Source: Alphaproteobacteria bacterium (GTDB lineage: Bacteria; Pseudomonadota; Alphaproteobacteria; JAEULC01). From it: 8,907 bases of DNA. The notes beneath the pieces are model-generated. The model was not told the origin of the DNA and did no database searches. It was given only the letters and a program-made list of their open reading frames with translations. The translations under genes were made by a program, and so were the position numbers. Position 1 is the stretch's first letter; each line of letters starts with the position of its first letter. Below are positions 1 through 6,112 of the stretch, one piece after another. Where the stretch lies: positions 1 through 8,907 of the forward strand of contig JADZDN010000034.1 in NCBI GenBank assembly GCA_020851015.1, written 5' to 3'.

Positions 1-869
1 ACAAGCTCGACCTGGTGCCGCTGCAGGTGCTGGTCGAGGCGACGATCTTCGAGGTCACGCTGCGCGACCAGCTCAAGTACGGGCTGCAATACCTCATCAG
101 CAACGGCGGCCTGGGCTTCGCCAAGGATGGCTCCGCCATCCTGACCAAGGGCACCGACCTGACCGACCTGGCGGGCGCGGCCGCGGCGGCGCTGCCCGGT
201 TTCGCCTTCACCTTGAACGGCAGCTCGCGCGTGCGCTTCGTGCTCGACGCGTTGTCGCAGCTGACCGAAGTGAACGTGATCTCGTCGCCGCACGTGCTGG
301 TGCTCGACAACCAGAGCGCGCGGCTGCAGGTCGGCGACGAGGTGCCGATCCTCACCCAGACCGCCACCTCGACCCTGACCAGCAATCCGCTGATCGTGAA
401 CTCGGTCCAGTACCGCAACACTGGCGTCACGCTGGAAGTGACGCCGCGCGTCAATTCGGGCGGGCTGGTCACGATGGACATCGCGCAGGAAGTCAGCGAC
501 GTCACGCAGACCACCAGCTCGACGATCCAGTCGCCGACCATCCAGCAGCGCAGCATCGTCAGCACCGTCGCGATTCAGGACTCGGAGACGATTATGCTGG
601 GCGGCCTGATCCGCGAGGACGCCAATGCGACGCAGGCCGGCATCCCGGTACTGCACCGGCTGCCGATCGTGGGCACGCTATTCGGCTCCAACGATACCAC
701 GGCGCGGCGCACCGAGCTGATCGTCCTGATCACGCCGCGCGTCATCGCGTCGGCGAGCGACGCGCGCGACATGACCCAGGACATGCGTCGCAAGTTCCTG
801 AACCTGCTGAAGCTGCAGCAGCAGGGCGTGCCGCAGCCCCGGCGCGTGATCAAGGAAGGCGTGCTGTAA
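1..869 (+). CDS. gspD: GspD-like secretin, C-terminal part (5' truncated)
   Basis: Outer-membrane secretin, the ring-forming channel of type II secretion systems and relatives. The reading frame is already open at base 3, so the gene starts outside the window; 288 codons are visible of a family that is usually about 600-750 residues. The visible part opens with the VLVEATIFEV motif that begins the secretin domain. It continues with ISSPHVLVLDNQSARLQVGDEVPI, VTLEVTPRV, a GGLI turn, and the closing stretch PVLHRLPIVGTLF through ELIVLITPRVI, all in the order expected for the gated beta-barrel. A roughly 45-residue polar tail follows, with no clear pilotin-binding S-domain. The VEATIFEV motif fits GspD better than PilQ or the Tad secretin RcpA, but with the N-domains missing the exact system is not certain. 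No other secretion gene follows; the next gene is convergent. Confidence 0.9.
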   Translation, partial: KLDLVPLQVLVEATIFEVTLRDQLKYGLQYLISNGGLGFAKDGSAILTKGTDLTDLAGAAAAALPGFAFTLNGSSRVRFVLDALSQLTEVNVISSPHVLVLDNQSARLQVGDEVPILTQTATSTLTSNPLIVNSVQYRNTGVTLEVTPRVNSGGLVTMDIAQEVSDVTQTTSSTIQSPTIQQRSIVSTVAIQDSETIMLGGLIREDANATQAGIPVLHRLPIVGTLFGSNDTTARRTELIVLITPRVIASASDARDMTQDMRRKFLNLLKLQQQGVPQPRRVIKEGVL

Positions 870-875
870 AGCTCG

Positions 876-897
876 CGGCCCGCGCGCGGCCGGGCCG
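876..897. terminator. Possible hairpin between convergent genes
   Basis: CGGCCCG (876-882) and CGGGCCG (891-897) form a perfect 7-bp GC stem with an 8-base loop, just after the secretin stop and just before the end of the convergent PPC gene. There is no U-run on the plus strand and only a short CTTT on the minus strand, so it is a weak candidate for a shared terminator. In DNA this GC-rich such a stem can also arise by chance. Confidence 0.25.
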
Positions 898-903
898 GGT
901 CGG

Positions 904-2121
904 CTACGGCGCGATCGCCGCGTTGATCTGGTAGGCGCCGATGCCGCCGCAGCAATGCCCGACGCGCAGGTAGTAGGTGCCGGGTTGGACGGCGCGGGAA
1001 AGCTTGAAGTTGTACCAGGTGCCGTCGTCCTCGCTGGTCGCCAGCGACTGGCCGGTCGAATCCTCCAGCGTGCCCTTGACGTCGGACCCGCCGGTCGAAC
1101 TCAGGGTCAAGGTGCCGGCTTGCGATACGTTAATCTTGAAGAACTGCTCGGCGCTGCCGTCGACGATCTTGCCGGATACGGTCGCCGGCAGGGCCAGCGC
1201 CGCGGCCGTCGCGCGGGTCGCGTTGTCGCTGGCGGGTGCCGCGCCGTTGCCGTCGATCACCACCAGCTTGTAGGCGCCGGAATTCTGGTAGCCGCGGCCG
1301 GGATTGAACACCGCGACCATGTTGTCGCCGAGCCGGGCGCTCGGCAGCACCTGCATCACCGCCGTCAGCTTCTCGCTGCTGACATAGGTCACGGACTGGG
1401 TGAGGATGCCGTCGCTCGCGGCCACGACGGGCGTGCCGCCGGTGTTGGAGAAGCCGTTGCCGGTGATGGTGACGCCGACCGTGCTGCCGCGCGCGACGGT
1501 CGCGATCGTGGCGTAGCGGTCGGATGCGATGGCCAGCACGGCGCAGAGAATGTCCTGGGCGCAGGTCAGCGCGGCGCTCTTGGCCTTGGGCGAGATTTTT
1601 TCGTCCTTGGCGACGAGGTTGTTGAACAGGAACGACAGCGCCTGGTCCGCCGAGGCGAACCAGCGTCCGCCCTCGCCGTCCAGCCCGACATAGTACATGC
1701 CGTCCTTGCGCTGGATCACCGACTGGCGGTCGGTCCCGCTGCCGCCGACTGCCTTGTAGAGGTCGTAGGCCCCGGCCATGGCCTTGGCGAAACTTTGGTC
1801 CGCGGCGCTCAAGCCCCCGAATCCCTGCGTCGCCTCGACCGCGATCGCGGGATCGACATAGATCGTGGGACCGGTGCCGGCGGCCGCATTGGCCGCAGCG
1901 CCGCGCGCCGCGTTCAGCACCGATTGAACACCGGTCGACAGGCCGCCGGCCGCCGCTGCGCCATTGACGGTCAGCGACGGCTCCGCCGCCTGCGCTGCGC
2001 CGATGGCGAGGATGCCCGCGACCATCATGCTCGCACAGGATAGAAGGCCCATGCGCGTCCCCCCGCTTCGCCCGTCCAAACCCATCGCCGCCTTATAGGC
2101 CGATTCGCCGCGTCCTGTCAT
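904..2121 (-). CDS. Exported protein with IPT/TIG-like and PPC domains
   Basis: Function unknown; probably a secreted or periplasmic protein of 405 aa. A hydrophobic stretch at about residues 30-45 (SMMVAGILAIGAAQA) ends in an AxA-type cleavage site. Residues about 50-210 match no family I recognise and carry a C187/C193 pair. About 214-287 look like an IPT/TIG Ig-like fold (VGVTITGNGF onward). Residues 311-400 fit a bacterial pre-peptidase C-terminal (PPC) domain: LPATVSGKI, EQFFKINVSQAGTLTL and PGTYYLRVG, ending in AYQIN. A vicinal Cys pair (C390, C391) sits near the end of that domain. No protease catalytic domain is present. Starts at 2121, 2085 and 2052 are all possible. I chose 2121 because AAGGGG lies 7 bases before it and because it sits 4 bases from the preceding stop, but it gives a long n-region. 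The 2085 start has AAGG and two arginines before the hydrophobic core. Confidence 0.8.
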   Translation of the reverse strand: MTGRGESAYKAAMGLDGRSGGTRMGLLSCASMMVAGILAIGAAQAAEPSLTVNGAAAAGGLSTGVQSVLNAARGAAANAAAGTGPTIYVDPAIAVEATQGFGGLSAADQSFAKAMAGAYDLYKAVGGSGTDRQSVIQRKDGMYYVGLDGEGGRWFASADQALSFLFNNLVAKDEKISPKAKSAALTCAQDILCAVLAIASDRYATIATVARGSTVGVTITGNGFSNTGGTPVVAASDGILTQSVTYVSSEKLTAVMQVLPSARLGDNMVAVFNPGRGYQNSGAYKLVVIDGNGAAPASDNATRATAAALALPATVSGKIVDGSAEQFFKINVSQAGTLTLSSTGGSDVKGTLEDSTGQSLATSEDDGTWYNFKLSRAVQPGTYYLRVGHCCGGIGAYQINAAIAP

Positions 2122-2125
2122 GGGG

Positions 2126-4306
2126 CTACCCCTTCAGCTCCATGCAGCTCCGCGGCACGCGCACCATGGAGCCCTTCGAGAACCAGTTGATGAAGGTCCC
2201 GCCCGAGCACTTCGACGAGCCGATGCCGATATTGCCGAAGCCCGGCAGCACGACATCCCTGATTTCGACCGACAGCCGCGCCCCGTCATCGGCCAGCACC
2301 ATGCCGCACCAGCGCGATTCCTTGTCATAGAGCCCGCGCTGCGAGCAAACGCTGAGGCCGGTCAAGTTGGCGGTCATGCCGCCGCCGGCATCGCCCGCGC
2401 CGCTGTCGCCGAGCTGCTGGGGCGGTGCGCCGGTGGGCTGCGCGTAGCGCGGCAGGTTGCGCGGCTCGTTGACGGCCACTACCGCGCTTTGCCGCTCGGG
2501 CTGCGCTTGGCGCTGGTCGGCGATGCGAACCCCGTTGTCGCGCGTATTGCGGCGGATGCCGTTCAGCCGCTCGTTGGCCAGCATGGCGGTCTGGGTGTTG
2601 GGCAGGCCCAGGATGATCTGCTCGTATGTCTGCTCGGCCTCGCGGAAGCGGCCCGACATTTCCAGCTTGTAGCCCTGCTGGAACAGGGCTTCCGCGCTGC
2701 CCGACGGGTTCATCGCGCCGCTGAGCGCCGCCTGCCCGACGGGTGGCGCACCCGGCGTCGGGGGCGGCGCGGCGGACTGCATCGCGCGGTAGGACGGCAG
2801 CGCGCTCATCTGCTGCGCCGTTTCCGCCGCCTCGCGCAGCGCAAGGTATTGCCGCGACGCTGCGGTCGGGGAGAGATCGGCCGGCGGCGGCGCGTAGACG
2901 GGCGGAACGTAGGGTTGCATGGGCCCGGCCAGCGGCGCGGCGCTCGCCATCGGCGTGGGCGAGGCGGGCGGCGGTGTGGCCCCCGGCATGGCCGCGCCGG
3001 ACAAGATGACCGGGTCGGGCGACGCGACGCCCATCCAGGGCGGGCGGCGGCCGTTGGTCGCGGCCGGCGCCTGCGCGCCCTGCGCCTGCTGCGGCAAGGC
3101 TGCCACCTGGGCTGTCGCGACCGCCGGCAGGCCGGGCAGGCTTGGCGAGGCAATCGACCCGCTGGTGGGCGCGGTTCCCGGCAGAACCGGTGCGGCGGTG
3201 GCTTGGCCGGACAACTGGTAGCGCGATGCCGGCTGCGGCGCGGTCGCGACACCGCCGGGCGCATTGGCTGGCTGGGGGGCCTCCTTCACCTTGCCGCCGG
3301 CAGAACCCGGCAGCGGCGGAGAGGTCAGCGACGGCGCGGCGAGGTAGAAGCCCCCGGGATCGTGCGTTGGCACCGGATCAGCCGGCTTCGCGGCCGCGGC
3401 CGGCGGTGCACCGGCAGGCGCGGTCAGCCGTGGAGCGGCGACGGCCGGGGCGAGCGCCGACGGCGCTGCGCTCGCTGTCGCCAGCATCGGGGAGGTCGCC
3501 GCATAGCCGGTTGCCGCGACCGTGCCCGGTTCGGGCGTGATCGCCTCGATCACCTGGGTGCCCAGCACAAACCCGTTCCTGCCCGCCTGGGGCGACGCGG
3601 CTTGCTGGGCTGGTGGCGGCAGCGTGGCCGGCGTTGCTGCCGGCGGGCTGGCTGCCGCGACTTGCGGCGCAGGCCGGGGCGCGGCAGGCGGCGCCGTGGC
3701 GGGCTTTGGCGCCGGCGGCAGCTGGCGCGAGGGCGACGCCACGGCGGTGCGGCCGGTGATCGGCGGCTCGCTCGCGGCTGCAGCGGCCTGCGCGGGGAGC
3801 GTGACCTTGGGCGCCTCGGTCGGCGGCGGGGCGTTGGCGACCAGCTGTGGCCCGCCGCGCCGGTTCCAGTCCGCCACTTCCTCCGGCGACAGGCGCGACT
3901 GGCTGACCAAGCCTCCGTTGTAGTAGGTCGCGCGGATGTAATCGCTGCCGCGGATGGTCATGAACGCGCCGTGGCGCTGGCCCTTGCTGTACTGGCCGTG
4001 GACCACGTAACCCTCGGGGTACTTGGTGACGGCGTAGCCATCGAGCTCGCCGTCCTTGAAGCTGCCCTCGTTGCGCTCGGTTTCCGCGCCGTCGCGGTAC
4101 CAGACCAGCGTGCCGCGGCCGTCCAGCTTGCCGTCGCGGCAATTGCCGAACCAGCGGATCGATTCGTTTGGATTGGGAAAGGGGTTGGACGTGGCGCAGC
4201 CGGACTGGGGATCCTTTACCCAGACGGACGCCAACCCCGGTGCTGCGGCCATCATGACCACCAGCGCACCGGTCATCGCCCGGCCCACAGTGCTTCCCCT
4301 GATCAT
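2126..4306 (-). CDS. Exported MORN-repeat protein with long Pro/Ala linker and Cys-rich C-terminus
   Basis: Function unknown, 726 aa from the ATG at 4306. A signal peptide (MIRGSTVGRAMTGALVVMMA, probable cleavage near APGLAS) predicts export. Residues about 51-125 contain MORN-like repeats: DGKLDGRGTLVWY, GSFKDGELDGYAVTKYPEGY, HGQYSKGQRHGAF and YYNGGLV. About 150-535 is low-complexity sequence rich in Pro, Ala and Gly with no cysteine. About 537-590 (EALFQQGYKLEMSGRFREAE onward) resembles one and a half TPR units. The last 83 residues form a compact domain I cannot name, with C654, C667, C690 and C711. With C37 and C56 near the N-terminus, every cysteine seen lies in the folded ends, as expected for disulfides in an oxidising compartment. 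A further TTG start at 4405 would put 33 charged residues before the signal peptide and is unlikely. The Shine-Dalgarno sequence is weak. The linker length could let the protein span the periplasm, which is inference. Confidence 0.8.
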   Translation of the reverse strand: MIRGSTVGRAMTGALVVMMAAAPGLASVWVKDPQSGCATSNPFPNPNESIRWFGNCRDGKLDGRGTLVWYRDGAETERNEGSFKDGELDGYAVTKYPEGYVVHGQYSKGQRHGAFMTIRGSDYIRATYYNGGLVSQSRLSPEEVADWNRRGGPQLVANAPPPTEAPKVTLPAQAAAAASEPPITGRTAVASPSRQLPPAPKPATAPPAAPRPAPQVAAASPPAATPATLPPPAQQAASPQAGRNGFVLGTQVIEAITPEPGTVAATGYAATSPMLATASAAPSALAPAVAAPRLTAPAGAPPAAAAKPADPVPTHDPGGFYLAAPSLTSPPLPGSAGGKVKEAPQPANAPGGVATAPQPASRYQLSGQATAAPVLPGTAPTSGSIASPSLPGLPAVATAQVAALPQQAQGAQAPAATNGRRPPWMGVASPDPVILSGAAMPGATPPPASPTPMASAAPLAGPMQPYVPPVYAPPPADLSPTAASRQYLALREAAETAQQMSALPSYRAMQSAAPPPTPGAPPVGQAALSGAMNPSGSAEALFQQGYKLEMSGRFREAEQTYEQIILGLPNTQTAMLANERLNGIRRNTRDNGVRIADQRQAQPERQSAVVAVNEPRNLPRYAQPTGAPPQQLGDSGAGDAGGGMTANLTGLSVCSQRGLYDKESRWCGMVLADDGARLSVEIRDVVLPGFGNIGIGSSKCSGGTFINWFSKGSMVRVPRSCMELKG
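2129..2134 (-). promoter_or_regulatory. Ribosome binding site inside the upstream gene's end
   Basis: AAGGGG on the minus strand is formed by the last Lys and Gly codons of the MORN gene, immediately before its TAG stop, and lies 7 bases before the ATG at 2121. Ribosomes finishing the first gene cover this site, so the two genes are probably translationally coupled. It is the main argument for the 2121 start. Confidence 0.55.
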
Positions 4307-4322
4307 GGCTCGCTCGCGCGCG

Positions 4323-4443
4323 GCCTTTGTTGCAGAAATTGTTGAGAATCCTAGCGCAATTCGGCCTTTGACCCTATCGAGTTTTGAGTGCGGCGAGCGT
4401 GGCAAATCGGCGGCTGGCGGCCAGAATTCCTGCTAAGCCTTTG
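4323..4443 (-). repeat. Three copies of CAAAGGC (minus strand) upstream of the MORN gene
   Basis: On the plus strand GCCTTTG occurs at 4323-4329, 4364-4370 and 4437-4443. The first two extend to CGGCCTTTG and the last two to GCCTTTGA. Spacings are 41 and 73 bases, not whole helical turns throughout. They lie only on the MORN side of the gap. They could be regulator half-sites or chance. Confidence 0.3.
4372..4381 (-). repeat. Left arm of 10-bp inverted repeat (CTCGATAGGG)
   Basis: On the minus strand this reads CTCGATAGGG, identical to the plus-strand sequence at 4524-4533. It begins about 65 bases upstream of the MORN gene start at 4306. Its position is that of a core promoter element or operator for the minus-strand unit. 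Confidence 0.5.
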
Positions 4444-4463
4444 AGACATTTACCAACTCTTGC

Positions 4464-4481
4464 TGTTGCAACGATGCAACA
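4464..4481. promoter_or_regulatory. Operator-like dyad TGTTGCA-N4-TGCAACA
   Basis: A perfect 7-bp inverted repeat with a 4-base spacer (ACGA), which also contains the 8-bp palindrome GTTGCAAC and two copies of TGCAAC with an 8-base period. It lies between the two divergent starts. No U-run follows the stem on either strand (five A residues overlap and follow its end on the plus strand), so it does not read as a terminator. The size and symmetry fit a dimeric repressor or activator site; I do not recognise the regulator. Confidence 0.4.
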
Positions 4482-4523
4482 AAAAGTCCTGATTCCACCG
4501 GCACTTGGCAAAACCCATCGTGC

Positions 4524-4533
4524 CTCGATAGGG
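4524..4533 (+). repeat. Right arm of 10-bp inverted repeat (CTCGATAGGG)
   Basis: CTCGATAGGG on the plus strand ends 70 bases before the ATG at 4604, mirroring the left arm's distance from the other start codon. TTGGCA lies 13 bases upstream of it. The two arms are 142 bases apart, too far for a simple RNA hairpin, so a protein-binding or promoter role is more likely. Confidence 0.5.
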
Positions 4534-4595
4534 CTTGTGTAATTCTAATTCTCCGGGTGCCGGAGCGGTCGGGCAGGTAGGCGGGCGGCGCAGGC

Positions 4596-4599
4596 GGAG
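4596..4599 (+). promoter_or_regulatory. Ribosome binding site deciding the start at 4604
   Basis: GGAG (within AGGCGGAG) lies 4 bases before the ATG at 4604. The only earlier in-frame start is a TTG at 4535 that would add 23 residues before the signal peptide, so 4604 is preferred. Confidence 0.6.
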
Positions 4600-4603
4600 C
4601 GAA

Positions 4604-6094
4604 ATGGCGCGAAATTCGGACTGGCGCGGAATAGCGGCCGTCGGAGCGGCCGTGCTGGCGGGGGTCGCAACCTCCTCGCCTTCGCACGCCCAGCAGCCGC
4701 CGCCTAAGCAACTCCTGGCCCAGCAAACCAACCCGAACCTGCAAGGGACGGTCCGCGAGCAGGTGCAGTCCCAGCAGCGTGCCCAGGGCGCCGGTTCGGC
4801 CGCCGCCGCCGCCGCGGTGCAGAAACGCGAGCAGGAAGGGGTCCGGCCGGTCACGTTCGAAGACGTGCTGAAGGACCCGGACAACGTCGAACTCAACTTC
4901 GACTACGCCCGCACGCTGGTGGCCCAGGGCGACCTTAAAGGCGCGGCTTCGACCCTCGAGCGCATGCTGCTGAACTATCCGGACCTCGCCCAGGTCCGCC
5001 TGTTCTACGCCATCGTGCTGTACCGCCTGGACAGCCTGGACGAGGCGGAGCGCGAGCTGTTGACGGTCAGCCAGCTCGACATGCCCGACAGCCTGCGCCA
5101 GGAGATCCAGGGTTATCTCGACCGCATCGCGTTCCGCAAGAAAAGCACGCGCTACAGCGCCTCGCTCAGCTTCGGCACCGCCTATGACAGCAACCGCAAC
5201 GCCGCTCCCCGCTCGGGCCAGGTGCTGTTCATCGACATTCCGATCCCCGTGGCCGACGCCGCGCGCGAACACTCCGACAAGGCGCTGCTGTCGATCGGCT
5301 CGTTCCGCGTGCGGCATGACCTCGGTTACCAGGAAAAGCACGAGGTGTTCGGCGGCCTCACGATCTTCCGCAGCGACCAGCTCCATTTGAACGAGCAGAA
5401 CCTGCAGTCCTACGTGTTCGATGCCGGCGGCACCTACCGTTCGGACTGGGTCGACGTGACGATCAACCCGACCTGGACCAAGCTGCGGCTGGCGGACCAG
5501 TCCTACTACGATTCCTACGGCGGCAAGTTCCGGCTCGACAAGAAGGTCGACCAGTCCTTCGACGTCTACAGCGAATATGCCGGCGTCTACGAAAAGTTCC
5601 GCGGCATCACCTTCAGCCCGTCCTCGGTCGACCGCACCGGCGGCCGGCACGACATCCGCGCCGGCGTGACCTGGACCCTGATGCCGACCCTGCAATTGAA
5701 CTTCGAGGCCGACTACACGCGCAAGAACGCGCGCCAGAGCTACGTCGCCTATAACGGCTATGCGCTGCAGGGCAACCTGACCTACCTGATGGACGGCGGG
5801 CAATTCCTGCTGTTCACCGCGATGGGCGAGCGCGACCAGTACGACGATCCCGACCAGTTCGTCAGCGCGCGGACGCGCCAGGACACGATCATGCGCTTCC
5901 GCGGCACTTATGGCGCGCCGCTCGGCTTTTTCGCCGACCTCGTGACCGGTGAGAAGGAGGCGCTGCCGTCCTTCATCGCCGACATCACCTTCACCGGCGC
6001 GCTGGAGTGGCTGGACAGCGCGTCGAACCTGCCGAACTACGACTATTCGAACCTCAAGGCCCAGTTCCTGCTGACCAAGCGCTGGGAATTCTAG
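4604..6094 (+). CDS. TPR plus outer-membrane beta-barrel protein, Slam-like
   Basis: 496-aa outer-membrane protein resembling surface lipoprotein assembly modifiers (Slam, DUF560 family), which help move lipoproteins or small secreted proteins across the outer membrane. A signal peptide at 1-29 ends in SHA before a Gln-rich segment (30-75). Residues about 83-175 are TPR-like helices (NVELNFDYARTLVAQGDLKG, then RLFYAIVLYRLDSLDEAERE). From about 181 to the end the sequence alternates polar and hydrophobic residues as beta-strands do, opening with YSASLSFGTAYDSNRN, which resembles the GxxYDSN start of Slam barrels. It finishes in LLTKRWEF, with the terminal Phe typical of proteins inserted by the BAM machinery. 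The length and TPR-then-barrel order match Slam. The family call rests on architecture and motifs, so another TPR-porin is possible. The cyclase follows after 18 bases in the same direction, suggesting one operon. Confidence 0.75.
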   Translation: MARNSDWRGIAAVGAAVLAGVATSSPSHAQQPPPKQLLAQQTNPNLQGTVREQVQSQQRAQGAGSAAAAAAVQKREQEGVRPVTFEDVLKDPDNVELNFDYARTLVAQGDLKGAASTLERMLLNYPDLAQVRLFYAIVLYRLDSLDEAERELLTVSQLDMPDSLRQEIQGYLDRIAFRKKSTRYSASLSFGTAYDSNRNAAPRSGQVLFIDIPIPVADAAREHSDKALLSIGSFRVRHDLGYQEKHEVFGGLTIFRSDQLHLNEQNLQSYVFDAGGTYRSDWVDVTINPTWTKLRLADQSYYDSYGGKFRLDKKVDQSFDVYSEYAGVYEKFRGITFSPSSVDRTGGRHDIRAGVTWTLMPTLQLNFEADYTRKNARQSYVAYNGYALQGNLTYLMDGGQFLLFTAMGERDQYDDPDQFVSARTRQDTIMRFRGTYGAPLGFFADLVTGEKEALPSFIADITFTGALEWLDSASNLPNYDYSNLKAQFLLTKRWEF

Positions 6095-6112
6095 CGCGAA
6101 GCGGCCAAGCCG

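Larger units (their letters stand above)
4307..4603. other. Divergent intergenic regulatory region
   Basis: This 297-base gap separates two oppositely transcribed start codons and must hold both promoters. It is visibly richer in A/T than its surroundings, especially 4321-4390 and 4431-4555. It contains the 10-bp inverted repeat arms, the TGTTGCA dyad and the heptamer repeats listed separately. TTGGCA at 4505-4510 is a fair -35 match for the plus-strand unit, with GATAGG 16 bases downstream as a poor -10. TCTAAT at 4544-4549 is a good -10 match but lacks a -35 at the right distance. For the minus-strand unit I see no convincing -35/-10 pair. I see no small gene here. Confidence 0.6.

Noticed and set aside
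2026..2052. Possible lipobox (LLSC) in the PPC protein
   Set aside because: The Cys lies before the hydrophobic core instead of after it, and with the shortest start there are only five residues ahead of it, so it cannot be a normal lipoprotein signal.
2120..4345. 741-codon open frame on the plus strand
   Set aside because: It lies antisense to the MORN gene, is dominated by Arg, Gly and Ala, and has no recognisable domain. It is the usual by-product of GC-rich coding sequence.
4464..4485. Rho-independent terminator at the TGTTGCA dyad
   Set aside because: The plus strand continues in A residues rather than U, the minus strand has no U-run after the stem, and neither neighbouring gene ends there.
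4535..4603. TTG start adding 23 residues to the TPR-barrel protein
   Set aside because: It would put a charged, unconserved-looking leader before a good signal peptide, and it has no clear ribosome site, whereas the ATG at 4604 has GGAG.
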